Shown: one piece after another, positions 19,221-28,104 of the stretch | Layout of the letters: each line of letters opens with the position of its first letter | Position numbering within the stretch: the first letter of the stretch is position 1 | DNA from: Paraburkholderia sprentiae WSM5005 | GTDB lineage: Bacteria; Pseudomonadota; Gammaproteobacteria; Burkholderiales; Burkholderiaceae | DNA length: 64,000 nt | Assembly: GCF_001865575.2 (NCBI RefSeq) | Contig: NZ_CP017563.2 | Span: 496,001 to 560,000, forward strand | Direction: 5' to 3' | Program-made: the position numbers and the translations under genes | Notes under the pieces: generated by a model | Told to the model about the DNA's origin: nothing | The model's database searches: none | The model's input: only the letters and a program-made list of their open reading frames with translations

Positions 19221-21275
19221 ATGCGTTATAGCCCCGATGCCATCCGTACGCTCGCCCTGGTCGGGCACGCCGGTTGCGGCAAAACCTCCCTTGTCGAAGC
19301 GCTGCTGTACCACGGCGGCGCGCTCCATGCGCCCGGCAGCGTGGAGCGCGGAACGACCGTCGGCGATTTCGACGCGCTCGAACGGAAGTATCACCACTCG
19401 CTGAACTCTTCCGTCACTCACCTGCATTACCGCGACACACGCATTTACCTGCTCGATACGCCGGGCTATTCCGACTTTGCGGGGCCATCGATCAGCGCGC
19501 TGCAAGCCGTCGAGACGGTTGCCGTCGTCATCAATGCGCAGACCGGCATTGAAATGACTTCCCGGCGCATGATGAGCTGGGCGGGCGAACGCAAGCTGTG
19601 CAGGATGATCATCGTGAACGGTATCGATGGAGAAAAGGTCGATCTTCCGAGCCTGCTCACGCAGATCCAGCAGACGTTCGGTATGGAATGCCTGCCCATC
19701 AACCTGCCGGCGCAGCGCGGCCATCGGGTGGTGGACTGTTTTTTCGAACCTGCCGGCGACGCTGATTTCCTGTCCGTGGAGGCCGCGCACAATGCGCTGG
19801 TCGATCAGGTGGTGGAGATCGACCCGGCCCTGATGGAGCTCTACCTGGAGCAAGGCGAGGCCATCCGTGCGGAGCAGTTGCACGAGCCGTTCGAACGGGC
19901 GTTGCGCGAAGGTCATCTGGTGCCGGTCTGCTTCACGTCGGCGGCCAATGGCGCCGGCATTGCGGAACTGCTCGACGTACTGGTTCAGCTTTTGCCCAAT
20001 CCGATGGAAGGCAACCCGCCGCTCTTCTACCGCGATCTCGGCGGCGGCCGTAAGGAAGTCGTGCATGCCGAACCGGTCGCCGACAAGCACGTGTTGGCCC
20101 ACACCTTCAAGATCGTGGTCGACCCTTACATCGGCAAGATGGCCGTGTTTCGCATCCACCAAGGCACGGTCGAGCGTGACAGCCAACTCTATATCGGTGA
20201 CAAACGGCAGCCGTTTCGCGTCGCTCATCTGTTGATGTTGCAGGGCAAGGAGCACGTGGACGTGCTGCGTGCCGGTCCAGGCGATATCTGCGCGGTGGCC
20301 AAGGCCGACGAGATCGGCCTCGATGCCGTGCTGCACGACGCGCCCGAGGACGGCAACATTCACCTCGTCGCGCCGAACTTCCCGATGCCCATCTACGGCC
20401 TCGCGATCGAGCCGGCACGCCGCGGGCACGAGCAGCGGCTTTGGGAAGCGCTGCAAAAGCTGACCGCGGAAGACCCGTGTTTGCGTATCGAACGCGAAGC
20501 CAGCACCAACGAGACCGTGGTGCGAGGCCTCGGCGAGCTGCACTTGCGCTACATGCTGGAGCGGCTGTCGGACCTGTACAAGCTCGAAGTCGTCACGCGG
20601 CCGCCGAAAATTGCCTATCGGGAGACCGTCGGCGGCAGCGCCGACGGACACTGCCGCCACAAGAAGCAAACCGGCGGCGCCGGACAGTTCGGTGAAGTGA
20701 TGCTGCGCGTGGAGCCGCTGCCGCGCGGCAAGGGCTTCGAATTCGTCGACGCGGTCAAGGGCGGCGCAATCCCCGGCCAGTTCATTCCCGCGGTGGAAAA
20801 AGGCATTCTTCAGGCGATCGAGAGCGGGCCGCTTGCCGGCGTTCCAATGCAGGACGTGCGGGTCACGGTCCTCGACGGCAAGAGCCATTCGGTCGACTCC
20901 AAGGAAGTGGCATTCGTGACCGCCGGGCGCAAAGCGTTCATCGACGCGGTGCTCAAAGCGCAGCCCATCGTGCTCGAACCGATCGTCGACATCGAGGTGA
21001 CGACGCCGGAACCCGCGATGGGCGACATCATCGGCGATCTGTCTTCGAGACGCGGCCAGGTTCATGGCTCCCGCCCGGTCGGCGCGGATGCCGTGGTCGT
21101 TGTGGGGCAGGTGCCGCTTGCCGAACTCAACGATTATCAGTCTCGCCTGAACGCGATCGCCGGCGGACACGGCAGCTACAGTATTCAACTGAGCCACTAC
21201 GCGCCGGTGCCCGCTGCCACGCAGGAATCGCTGGTGGCACAGCATAAGCGCCGGAGCGACACCGCGCTGTCGTGA
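19221..21275 (+). CDS. Elongation factor G paralogue (EF-G-like)
   Basis: A 684-residue five-domain EF-G homologue. The GTPase domain has G1 GHAGCGKT (15-22), G3 DTPGYSDF (79-86), and at 133-136 NGID where ordinary EF-G has NKxD, so the lysine of the guanine-recognition motif is missing. Domains II-V are complete (MAVFRIHQGTVE, RGLGELHLRYMLERL, GGAIPGQFIPAVEKG). This is not the str-operon fusA, since no ribosomal-protein genes flank it. It may be a stress-related or specialised translocase. DadA follows after 30 bases. Confidence 0.88.
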   Translation: MRYSPDAIRTLALVGHAGCGKTSLVEALLYHGGALHAPGSVERGTTVGDFDALERKYHHSLNSSVTHLHYRDTRIYLLDTPGYSDFAGPSISALQAVETVAVVINAQTGIEMTSRRMMSWAGERKLCRMIIVNGIDGEKVDLPSLLTQIQQTFGMECLPINLPAQRGHRVVDCFFEPAGDADFLSVEAAHNALVDQVVEIDPALMELYLEQGEAIRAEQLHEPFERALREGHLVPVCFTSAANGAGIAELLDVLVQLLPNPMEGNPPLFYRDLGGGRKEVVHAEPVADKHVLAHTFKIVVDPYIGKMAVFRIHQGTVERDSQLYIGDKRQPFRVAHLLMLQGKEHVDVLRAGPGDICAVAKADEIGLDAVLHDAPEDGNIHLVAPNFPMPIYGLAIEPARRGHEQRLWEALQKLTAEDPCLRIEREASTNETVVRGLGELHLRYMLERLSDLYKLEVVTRPPKIAYRETVGGSADGHCRHKKQTGGAGQFGEVMLRVEPLPRGKGFEFVDAVKGGAIPGQFIPAVEKGILQAIESGPLAGVPMQDVRVTVLDGKSHSVDSKEVAFVTAGRKAFIDAVLKAQPIVLEPIVDIEVTTPEPAMGDIIGDLSSRRGQVHGSRPVGADAVVVVGQVPLAELNDYQSRLNAIAGGHGSYSIQLSHYAPVPAATQESLVAQHKRRSDTALS

Positions 21276-21305
21276 AGGCCCCCGCCCCTTGCATCTGAGG
21301 ACAAC

Positions 21306-22550
21306 ATGAAAGTGATCGTGCTCGGCGGCGGGGTTGTCGGTGTGACAACCGCGTACCAGTTACAGAACGATGGCTGCGACGTCGTGATCGTCGAGCGGCA
21401 GCCTTTGGTCGCAGCGGAAACGAGCTGGGGTAACGCGGGAATGATCGCGCCCGGGCATTCTTTCGTGTGGTCCTCGCCCAAAGCGCCAATGATTCTGCTC
21501 AAATCGCTGGTGTTGAAGGATCAGGCGTTACGCTTCAAATTTTCTGCGGACCCCAGGCTTTATAGCTGGTCGTGGCGCTTCCTGATGGAATGCACATCGA
21601 AGAAGGCACGCCGCAATACGCTGCTCAAGCATCGGCTGGCCGCGTACTCGCAACGCGTGCTGCAGCAAGTGATCGCCAGGGAGGCGATCGAATACGATCG
21701 AAACGACCGCGGAATTCTGTACTTCCATCGTACGCAGGAAGCGCTGGACCGCGGAGTCGCACAGATGAAATTGCTGGAGTCCGATGGACAGGTCATCCAG
21801 GTGCTCAGCCGCGATCAGGTGGTCGCGATCGATCCGTCCTTGGCTTCGGCAAAACACGGCATAGCGGGCGCCATTTACTGCCCGACCGACGAGACCGGCG
21901 ACCCGGCAAAATTCACCCGCGCCCTGGCGGAAAAGATCGTCGCGCGCGGCGGTACGCTCTTGACGGACACCGCCGTCAGCGGCTTCGAAACAGCGGGGCA
22001 GGACGTGGTGGGCGTCAGAACCGATCGGGGCCTCGTCACAGGCGACGCGTATGTGCTCGCACTAGGTTCGTACAGTCCGGTTCTTGGCCGGCAGATCGGC
22101 ATCGATCTGCCGATCTACCCGATCAAGGGATACTCGCTCACGATTCCGATAGAGGGCCAGCCGTCGCCCCCCACCGTCGCGGCGGTCGACGAACATAATC
22201 TCGTCGCCATTTCGCGCTTCGGCGACCGGATCCGGGTCACGGCGACGGCGGAGTTTGCCGGCTACGACACGAGCCACAAACCGTCTGACTTCGCGTTTAT
22301 GAAGCGCGTGACGCGGGAGCTCTACCCTGCCGGGGGCAACTACGATCGCGCCGAAATGTGGGCCGGGCTCAGGCCGATGACGCCAACCAATCTGCCGTTT
22401 TTGGGCCGCAATAAGTATCGCAATCTCTACCTGAACACCGGTCATGGTCATATCGGCTGGACCATGTCCCACGGCTCGGCCCGAATCACAGCCGATCTGA
22501 TCGCGGGGCGAGCGCCTGCCATTCCGACGGTGGGGCTGCTTTGCGACTGA
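21306..22550 (+). CDS. dadA: D-amino-acid dehydrogenase (DadA family)
   Basis: A 414-residue FAD protein of the DadA family: N-terminal dinucleotide motif VLGGGVVGVTTAYQL (5-19), YPIKGYSLTIPI and a C-terminal LYLNTGHGHIGWTMSHGSA FAD contact. It would oxidise D-amino acids to keto acids and pass electrons to the respiratory chain at the inner face of the membrane. Length is close to the family's usual 410-430. Lying at the end of the liv-type operon, it suggests the transported compound is an amino acid or yields one. Substrate specificity is not visible. Confidence 0.9.
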   Translation: MKVIVLGGGVVGVTTAYQLQNDGCDVVIVERQPLVAAETSWGNAGMIAPGHSFVWSSPKAPMILLKSLVLKDQALRFKFSADPRLYSWSWRFLMECTSKKARRNTLLKHRLAAYSQRVLQQVIAREAIEYDRNDRGILYFHRTQEALDRGVAQMKLLESDGQVIQVLSRDQVVAIDPSLASAKHGIAGAIYCPTDETGDPAKFTRALAEKIVARGGTLLTDTAVSGFETAGQDVVGVRTDRGLVTGDAYVLALGSYSPVLGRQIGIDLPIYPIKGYSLTIPIEGQPSPPTVAAVDEHNLVAISRFGDRIRVTATAEFAGYDTSHKPSDFAFMKRVTRELYPAGGNYDRAEMWAGLRPMTPTNLPFLGRNKYRNLYLNTGHGHIGWTMSHGSARITADLIAGRAPAIPTVGLLCD

Positions 22551-22623
22551 TGAACAAGCGTCCTTTGATGCATGCCGTATCAACTCAGATCTCCGCGATG
22601 ACGTGCCCGGTGCGTGGCTGGCA

Positions 22624-22791
22624 TCACTGCGTTCGGTGCGGAACATCGTTGGGGAAGGGATACGGTGCATGTGGCCCCGGCCATTCTGGCGCGGGCGGTC
22701 CGCTCAGCGCGTCGCAACCACTGCAGCCAAAAAGAACGATCCCGGCCAGCAAACCGGTCACAATCCCGCGCAGTATCGATCGAGTGTCCAT
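22624..22791 (-). CDS. Very small lipoprotein
   Basis: A 55-residue frame beginning MDTRSILRGIVTGLLAG, with GGAGGTGCAAC just before the ATG at 22791. A hydrophobic signal ends in a lipobox-like LFGC with the lipidation cysteine at 23, then SGCDALSGPPAPEWPGPHAP, a proline-rich tail. It should be an outer- or inner-membrane lipoprotein after processing. It lies downstream of the chemoreceptor on the same strand (83-base gap). It is too short for usual gene calls; the strong ribosome binding site and lipobox support it. Function unknown. Confidence 0.6.
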   Translation of the reverse strand: MDTRSILRGIVTGLLAGIVLFGCSGCDALSGPPAPEWPGPHAPYPFPNDVPHRTQ

Positions 22792-22874
22792 GTTGCACCT
22801 CCACGCCCATCACTCTCCGTGCGGTTGGACTCGCCAATGCCGCACGGGTTGCGCTGCCATTGTCGTGCGCACCG

Positions 22875-24500
22875 TCATGCGTACACGTGCGAAAGTGTGG
22901 AAACTGGCTCAGCCCCCTTCCCGGTGTTCAGTCTGGCAGAAGCGAGCGGCTCGGTCATCCGGAACACCGCGACCGCGCGGTCGAGCACGCCCGCCTGCTC
23001 CTGCAGCGACGCCGCAGCAGTCGCGGCCTGCTCGACCAGCGCGGCATTCTGCTGGGTCGCCTTGTCCATGTGCGTCACCGCGCGGCTGATCTGCTCGATC
23101 CCCCGCGACTGTTCCTCGGAAGCCACGCTGATTTCGCTCACGATACGCGTCACGTTGCGCGCGGCACTCACGATCTCCGCCATGGTCGCGCCGGCGCGAA
23201 TCGCGAATTCGGATCCATTCTCGACCTTCGCCACCGAACTGACGATCAGTTCCCTGATCTCTTTCGCCGCGGCCGCCGAGCGCTGCGCCAAAGCACGCAC
23301 TTCACCCGCCACCACGGCGAATCCACGCCCCTCGTCGCCAGCACGTGCTGCTTCCACGGCCGCATTCAGTGCGAGTATGTTGGTCTGAAAAGCGATACCT
23401 TCGATCGCACCAATAATATCGACGATCTTGTTCGACCCCAACGACATCTCTGCGATCACGTCGATGACCTGATCGACCACTTCGCCGCCACGCGCCGCGG
23501 TTTGCGACGCGTTTTCGGCGAGCGTGCTGGCCTGCCGCGCGTTGTCGGCGTTCTGCCTGACCGTCGCCGTCAATTGCTCCATGCTCGCGGCGGTCTCCTG
23601 CAGGGTCGCCGCCTGCTGTTCGGTGCGCGTCGACAGATCCGCATTGCCGCTCGCGATCTCGCGCACGCCGTGCGCGATTGCCGCCGTGCCGAAACGAACC
23701 TGACCGACCGCGGCGACGAGACTCTCCTGCATGCGCGCAAGCGCGGCCATCAGGCGACCCATTTCGTTGGCGCGCACGCCGGCGATCTTGCCCGTGAGGT
23801 CGCCTGCCGCAATGCGTTCGAAGTGCTGGATTACCGCGTTGATCGGCCCAACGATCGATGCCTTCACCATGAAGCGCGTGAACAGGCCAAGCAGCAGCGC
23901 GACAAGCCCGATCGCAGCGAACGTCCAGCACAGCAGACGAAAATACTGCTGAGCTGATTCGAAGCGTGTCGCCTCGTGCTGCATCTGAAGGTTCTGCAGC
24001 GCAAGTTCCGCACGCTTATAGTCGCTGAACACCGCCTCGGGCGCCTGGCGTTCCGTCGTCCGGAACGTGATGAAATCGTTCTGATCGAGCGCCGTGACTT
24101 CGGGCAGCAGCACCTGTTTCATCAACTGCTCGCGCTTGGCGCGCAGCGTGTCGGTCAGCGCTTTCTCCTCGTCGTTCGACGAAGGCTGCACGAGATAGGC
24201 CGCCAGTTCGCGATCGCTGTCCGCAAGCCCGGCATGGACGCGCGCGAGCACCGCGTCGGTAGGCTTTCCCTGCGCCACGAGCGTTTCGTAGGCGCCGAGA
24301 TCGACACGCACGTTCAACAGTGCCTCACCGCTCGCGGCGAGGTGGCGCATCGCAACCGTCTCTTCGCTGTACATCTTTTCGAGCGCCGCGTTGGTGGTCT
24401 TCAAACCAGCGACGGATATTGCGATGACGGACATCAACGCGGCTGTGTAGCCGGCAATGATCACCGTGAGCGCGGTTCTGATAGTCGTATTGTTGAACAT
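22875..24500 (-). CDS. Methyl-accepting chemotaxis protein
   Basis: About 541 residues from ATG 24500 (MFNNTTIRTALTV; GAGGCAGAGGC upstream); a longer frame to 24569 runs through the porin terminator and is rejected. Two membrane helices (about 10-32 and 190-212) frame a four-helix-bundle-type periplasmic sensor, followed by HAMP and the signalling domain with the hairpin tip EGIAFQTNILALNAAVEAARAG region. There is no C-terminal CheR-docking pentapeptide. The ligand cannot be predicted. It follows a porin gene and its terminator. Confidence 0.93.
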   Translation of the reverse strand: MFNNTTIRTALTVIIAGYTAALMSVIAISVAGLKTTNAALEKMYSEETVAMRHLAASGEALLNVRVDLGAYETLVAQGKPTDAVLARVHAGLADSDRELAAYLVQPSSNDEEKALTDTLRAKREQLMKQVLLPEVTALDQNDFITFRTTERQAPEAVFSDYKRAELALQNLQMQHEATRFESAQQYFRLLCWTFAAIGLVALLLGLFTRFMVKASIVGPINAVIQHFERIAAGDLTGKIAGVRANEMGRLMAALARMQESLVAAVGQVRFGTAAIAHGVREIASGNADLSTRTEQQAATLQETAASMEQLTATVRQNADNARQASTLAENASQTAARGGEVVDQVIDVIAEMSLGSNKIVDIIGAIEGIAFQTNILALNAAVEAARAGDEGRGFAVVAGEVRALAQRSAAAAKEIRELIVSSVAKVENGSEFAIRAGATMAEIVSAARNVTRIVSEISVASEEQSRGIEQISRAVTHMDKATQQNAALVEQAATAAASLQEQAGVLDRAVAVFRMTEPLASARLNTGKGAEPVSTLSHVYA

Positions 24501-24520
24501 GCCTCTGCCTCGCTTGCTGA

Positions 24521-24555
24521 AAATAAAAAGCGGCCGCGGAAAGGTCCGCGGCCGC
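24521..24555 (-). terminator. Rho-independent terminator of the porin gene
   Basis: A perfect 11-bp stem (GCGGCCGCGGA at 24530-24540 against TCCGCGGCCGC at 24545-24555) with a four-base loop. On the minus strand it is followed by TTTTTATTT (24529-24521). It sits 50 bases after the porin stop and just before the chemoreceptor start, so it should separate the two transcripts. Confidence 0.9.
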
Positions 24556-24605
24556 AAGCTGGAGAACATCGTTGAAACGGATGCGCTGCGAGGCTGTGTT
24601 CCCGA

Positions 24606-25733
24606 TCAGAATCGGGTACGCACACCCGTGGTCAGTTCGAGCTGGTTCGTCGCACCGAAGGTGGTGCCGACCGTATAGCCGCCATGCAGTCTCATATAGT
24701 CGCCGGCCAGATACAGTTCAGTGCGCTTGGACAGGTGATAAAACGCCGACCAGTACAGGGTTTCCTTGTAGCCGTTGTGCAGGCCCGAAGCCGCATCGAA
24801 GGCACCGATGTTCGCGTTCGGAATATCGCCGTCGGTGTTGTACGCGGCATTCTTCACACGCATCTGCTGATAGCCGAGCTGGTAATCGAGCGGACCTTTC
24901 GGCGACAGCTTGAGCGACACGGTCCACGCGTTATCCTGACGTTGACCCAGCGCGCCCTGATTTCCGAGGTAGCGGAAGTACCCTGCATTGGCGCGCAGAA
25001 TACCGAACGTATAGTTGCCGCCAACCGAGAACGACTGGTTCGTGTTGCCTTCGCGGTTCACGTGGCTATAGAAGCCCGACACGTTGAACGGGCCGCCGTT
25101 ATAACCCAGCGCAGCCTGATAGTTGGCGTTGGAGCCGAAACTCGTCGAGTTGCCGAACGCGTAACCCGCACTCGCGAAGATGCCGTTGCTGAACAGCTTC
25201 TTCCACGCGACGCCGTTGTTATAACGCGTGCCGGTCGCGCTGGCCGCGTAGAAAATCATCTGCTTGAAGTTGTTCGAGTTCGTCCAGCCGCCCTCTTCGT
25301 ACCTCAGCTTCGCGCTGCCATACGGGTCACCGTAGATCGCCGCTGCATCGCGTGCAATGGTGTTCTGGAAGCCTGCCGTAATCTTGCCGAACGTGTCGTT
25401 CTCAATACCGACCCATGCGTCACGGTCGAAAATCTGACCCGGATCTTCCATTTGGCCGTTGGCCACGACGAATTCGCTCTCGAGCCGGAAGATGATCTTG
25501 GAACCACCGCCGATGTCCTCTGCACCCTGCATGCCCCAGCGGCTGCCGCTGAACCAGGGTTCGCCGTCGTTGCCCATGCCGATGACGTGATTGCCGTTCG
25601 CATCAGCATGCGTGCGATAAGTCGGAAAGCTCAGGTCCATCAGGCCGTAAAGCTGCACGCTCGACTGCGCGTGCGCGCCGCCTGCCCCCAGTGCGCTGAC
25701 CGCGACAGCCAGCGAAAGATACTTTTTCTTCAA
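24606..25733 (-). CDS. Outer-membrane porin, Gram-negative (OmpC-like) type
   Basis: A 375-residue trimeric-porin-type beta barrel. Signal peptide MKKKYLSLAVAVSALGAGGAHA is cleaved before QSSVQLYGLMD, the usual first strand in Burkholderia porins; the last residue is the terminal phenylalanine needed for outer-membrane assembly. The start codon is TTG with GAGGAG six bases upstream. The internal RLESEF and SRWGMQGAEDIGGG motifs match the family. It is expressed alone, ending at a strong terminator. General diffusion of small hydrophilic solutes is likely. Confidence 0.95.
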   Translation of the reverse strand: MKKKYLSLAVAVSALGAGGAHAQSSVQLYGLMDLSFPTYRTHADANGNHVIGMGNDGEPWFSGSRWGMQGAEDIGGGSKIIFRLESEFVVANGQMEDPGQIFDRDAWVGIENDTFGKITAGFQNTIARDAAAIYGDPYGSAKLRYEEGGWTNSNNFKQMIFYAASATGTRYNNGVAWKKLFSNGIFASAGYAFGNSTSFGSNANYQAALGYNGGPFNVSGFYSHVNREGNTNQSFSVGGNYTFGILRANAGYFRYLGNQGALGQRQDNAWTVSLKLSPKGPLDYQLGYQQMRVKNAAYNTDGDIPNANIGAFDAASGLHNGYKETLYWSAFYHLSKRTELYLAGDYMRLHGGYTVGTTFGATNQLELTTGVRTRF

Positions 25734-26053
25734 GATCGTCTCCTCAGACTACTGCGTTGAAATTGTGTTTTCCCTACTCACGACTGCGTCCGTTTCAAGG
25801 TCCCGGCAACCGGTTTGGGGTGCGAATGTTCGTCATGCTAGTGACCCCAATCCTTCACGCTCCTTTCCCGTGTCATTTCTACAACTCAGTGACTCTACTG
25901 ATATCCGCATTGACGTTCGCACTAACTATTCGGAGTCCTTCGCGGCAACGCGTCAGCCTGGCTGCGCTTGAAACGCTTCCATGACGGACGGTACGACGTG
26001 CCACGACGACCCTGACGGCGCCCGCTGCGCAACAGCGCAGGGACGCCCACGAC
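25734..26053. other. Intergenic region upstream of the porin
   Basis: About 320 bases between the start of the porin gene and the stop of the NitT-type binding-protein gene, both on the minus strand. It must hold the porin promoter and leader. It is relatively AT-rich around 25840-25940. I see no convincing -35/-10 pair and no hairpin with a T tract. Confidence 0.4.
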
Positions 26054-27067
26054 TTATTTGGAGGTGACGAACTCGTTCGTATACGTTTTGCCCAACTCCA
26101 CGTGCTTGCCCTTGACCGACGGATTGAACGCCGACAGCACCTTGAGCACGGTAGCCGGACCGTCGGCCGGCATCTTGCCGTCCGCTGTGTACATCGGCAG
26201 CGATGCCTTCAGCGCGCTCACGTAGAGCGGTTTGTCTTTCTGATAGTCGTCGGGCATCTTCGCAGCGATTTCTTCTGCGCTATGCGTGTGGATGAATTGC
26301 ATCGTGCGAACGAATGCATGCGCGAGCCTGGTTGCTTCGACCTTGTGCGAATCGGCCCATGCAGCCTGCACGTAGAGACTCGACGCCGGATAGGTGCCGC
26401 CCAACGCCGCCTTCGTGCCTTCGACCGAGCGCATGTCGACGAGCACTTTCGCTTCGCCGGACTTCTGCAATGCCGAGACAGTCGGCTCGGTCGTCATGCC
26501 GGCGTCGATGCGGCCTTGTTTGATCGCCGCGATGAAGCTGGCGTCAGCGCCCACCGGCAGCATCGTGTATTCCGTGGACTGGATGCCGTGCTGTCCGGCA
26601 AGGTATTGCGTCAGGAAGCTTGTTGAAGAGCCGAGGCCAGTGACACCAAGCGTCTTGCCCTTCACGTCCGCCATCGATTTAACCGTTTCGGCCGCCTTGG
26701 TCGATACCATTTCGACCTCGCCCGGCACTTGCCCGAATACGACGATTGCTTTGACGTCCTTGCCTTTGGTTTGCAGATCGATCGTATGGTCGTAGAACCC
26801 GACCACGGCCTGAACGGCACCGGCCAGTAGTTCGTTTTCAGCATCGACGCCGGCAGGCTGCGACAGCAACTCGACATCGAGCCCCTCGTCCTTGAAGTAC
26901 CCAAGCTGTTCGGTCAGTCGAGCCGGCAGGTAGATCAGCTTGGTGATACCGCCCACCATGATCGTAATCTTGCTGCTGTCCGCGGCTGCCGCATGCTGCG
27001 AGGCAAGGCTGAACAACAGGCTGGAAGCAACAGCGACATGACGAAACGCACTGGACTTCGGTTGCAT
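26054..27067 (-). CDS. ABC transporter substrate-binding protein, NitT/TauT type
   Basis: A 337-residue exported protein. Signal peptide to about residue 28 (SLASQHAAAA), then an SsuA/TauA-type fold: LIYLPARLTEQLGYFKDEGLDVELL, ELLAGAVQAVVGFYDHTIDL, GLGSSTSFLTQYLA and IKQGRIDAGMTTEPTV. Family members bind sulfonates, nitrate, bicarbonate or pyrimidine precursors. No permease or ATPase gene lies on either side, so it is an orphan that would have to share another transporter. The ligand is unknown. Confidence 0.88.
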   Translation of the reverse strand: MQPKSSAFRHVAVASSLLFSLASQHAAAADSSKITIMVGGITKLIYLPARLTEQLGYFKDEGLDVELLSQPAGVDAENELLAGAVQAVVGFYDHTIDLQTKGKDVKAIVVFGQVPGEVEMVSTKAAETVKSMADVKGKTLGVTGLGSSTSFLTQYLAGQHGIQSTEYTMLPVGADASFIAAIKQGRIDAGMTTEPTVSALQKSGEAKVLVDMRSVEGTKAALGGTYPASSLYVQAAWADSHKVEATRLAHAFVRTMQFIHTHSAEEIAAKMPDDYQKDKPLYVSALKASLPMYTADGKMPADGPATVLKVLSAFNPSVKGKHVELGKTYTNEFVTSK

Positions 27068-27266
27068 CGATAGTCTCCATTATTGTCGGCGGCGAAATGC
27101 TACCTGTCTGCATCGATGGCGCGATTATCGAAGCGCAAACCCTTCTCTCGGCTTACACGGCGAGGACCTACGTTTAGGGGATTTCCATGAGAGCGCCTCA
27201 CTATTCGCGCAAGCGCGACAGCGTTGCCATCAGCAGGATTCGTCATCGCCTGATCCCCGGATGACG

Positions 27267-27303
27267 CTGCATTTCCAATGCAGTGGTTTCCTCATGGAAA
27301 ACC
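27267..27303. repeat. Two adjacent small inverted repeats
   Basis: CTGCATT-TCC-AATGCAG (27267-27283) is a perfect seven-base inverted repeat, followed at once by GGTTTCC-TCAT-GGAAAACC (27285-27303), which pairs with one bulge. They lie in the 244-base stretch between the NitT-type gene and the short frame at 27315. No T tract follows. They could be a leader structure or operator; this is open. The rest of the stretch shows nothing clear. Confidence 0.35.
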
Positions 27304-27314
27304 CCCATCGGAAC

Positions 27315-27437
27315 ATGCACTCGCTGAAAGCGTTCAGAAGGTTGCGCTCTTCTAAAATTTCATCATTGATCGCGGTGCTGGACGAGATCCGGAACATGAG
27401 CGACAGACATCTGCAAGCAAGGCAAAAGATGCGATGA
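27315..27437 (+). CDS. Possible 40-residue basic small protein
   Basis: A short frame MHSLKAFRRLRSSKISSL continuing to a basic helical tail ending RQKMR. Its TGA overlaps an ATG of the next frame (ATGA at 27434-27437), which would couple it to the zinc-ribbon gene if that gene starts there. The ribosome binding site is weak (CGGAA close to the ATG). Listed because of the overlap and amphipathic composition; it may not be real. Confidence 0.25.
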   Translation: MHSLKAFRRLRSSKISSLIAVLDEIRNMSDRHLQARQKMR

Positions 27438-27511
27438 ATCTGTTGCCGATTCCAATTGCCCCTACCATTGCGACAGAGTCAAGCGGGAGAAGCGGGGGCA
27501 GGAGACGGTTG

Positions 27512-27727
27512 ATGGAAACACTCAGTGAAGTGCGTTACACCTACGCGTGCGCAACATGCGGATACCGCGCATGCGTAGTTCGTCCTGACGCGTCACATGC
27601 CAGAAAGCTGGCCATTTGCGGGCGGTGCGACGGACAGGTGTGGCTCAGCGTTGCTGACGCAACCGGCCGGATGGACGCTTCGGCGGTTTTTTCCGCCGCC
27701 CTGCAGAGCCGCAACAGCAGGACCTGA
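27512..27727 (+). CDS. Small zinc-ribbon protein
   Basis: Seventy-one residues from METLSEVRYTY; GGAG lies seven bases before this ATG. An earlier in-frame ATG at 27434 would add 26 residues of low-complexity sequence. Two CxxC knuckles (Cys13/Cys16 in CATC and Cys36/Cys39 in CGRC) make a zinc ribbon or rubredoxin-like knuckle. No partner is evident; function unknown. Confidence 0.5.
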   Translation: METLSEVRYTYACATCGYRACVVRPDASHARKLAICGRCDGQVWLSVADATGRMDASAVFSAALQSRNSRT

Positions 27728-27809
27728 AGATCGGCCACAAGCAGGTGCAGCGGCCCTTGGGGAAGCAATCGGTCACGGGTGGCAGAAAGTCCCGCCAGCG
27801 TCGATCGCT

Positions 27810-27980
27810 TTCCTCGATCCACGGCTCGTCGACGCGTCGGTGTTCGGTCCGAAATCCAGCGATGCGCCGCCGCACGAACTGATCTCCGGCCGGGAATTTC
27901 GGGTGCTGCAAGTGCTCGCTAATCTCGCGGCGCATCTCAACCTGCCGTATCAACCGCTGCCGCCGGTGGCACGTCGATGA
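27810..27980 (+). pseudogene. Remnant of a NarL-type response regulator
   Basis: The 37 residues encoded from 27810 to 27920 (FLDPRLVDASVF through REFRVLQVLA) align without gaps to residues 124-160 of the response regulator at 4675-5307, with 23 identical positions by my count. This stretch spans the end of the receiver linker and the first helix of the LuxR DNA-binding domain. Everything before and after is missing; the frame ends at 27980 in unrelated sequence. It is a decayed or truncated copy and not a working gene. Confidence 0.7.
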
Positions 27981-28104
27981 CTGCGGTTCGGGGCGCACAT
28001 GGAATTTGTCGTCCCGATGCCATTCACCCATCGGATATCACTGTAACTGTATCGAAACGCGAGACCGGCACACGCCTCGGCGCGCCACATCAAGGAGACA
28101 TGCT

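Noticed and set aside
19152..21245. A 697-codon open frame on the minus strand, antisense to the EF-G-like gene
   Set aside because: It mirrors the GC-rich third positions of the real gene, has no recognisable domain and no ribosome binding site; the plus-strand frame is a clear EF-G homologue.
22614..23957. A 447-codon plus-strand frame opposite the chemoreceptor
   Set aside because: It is antisense to a well-supported MCP signalling domain and shows no domain of its own.
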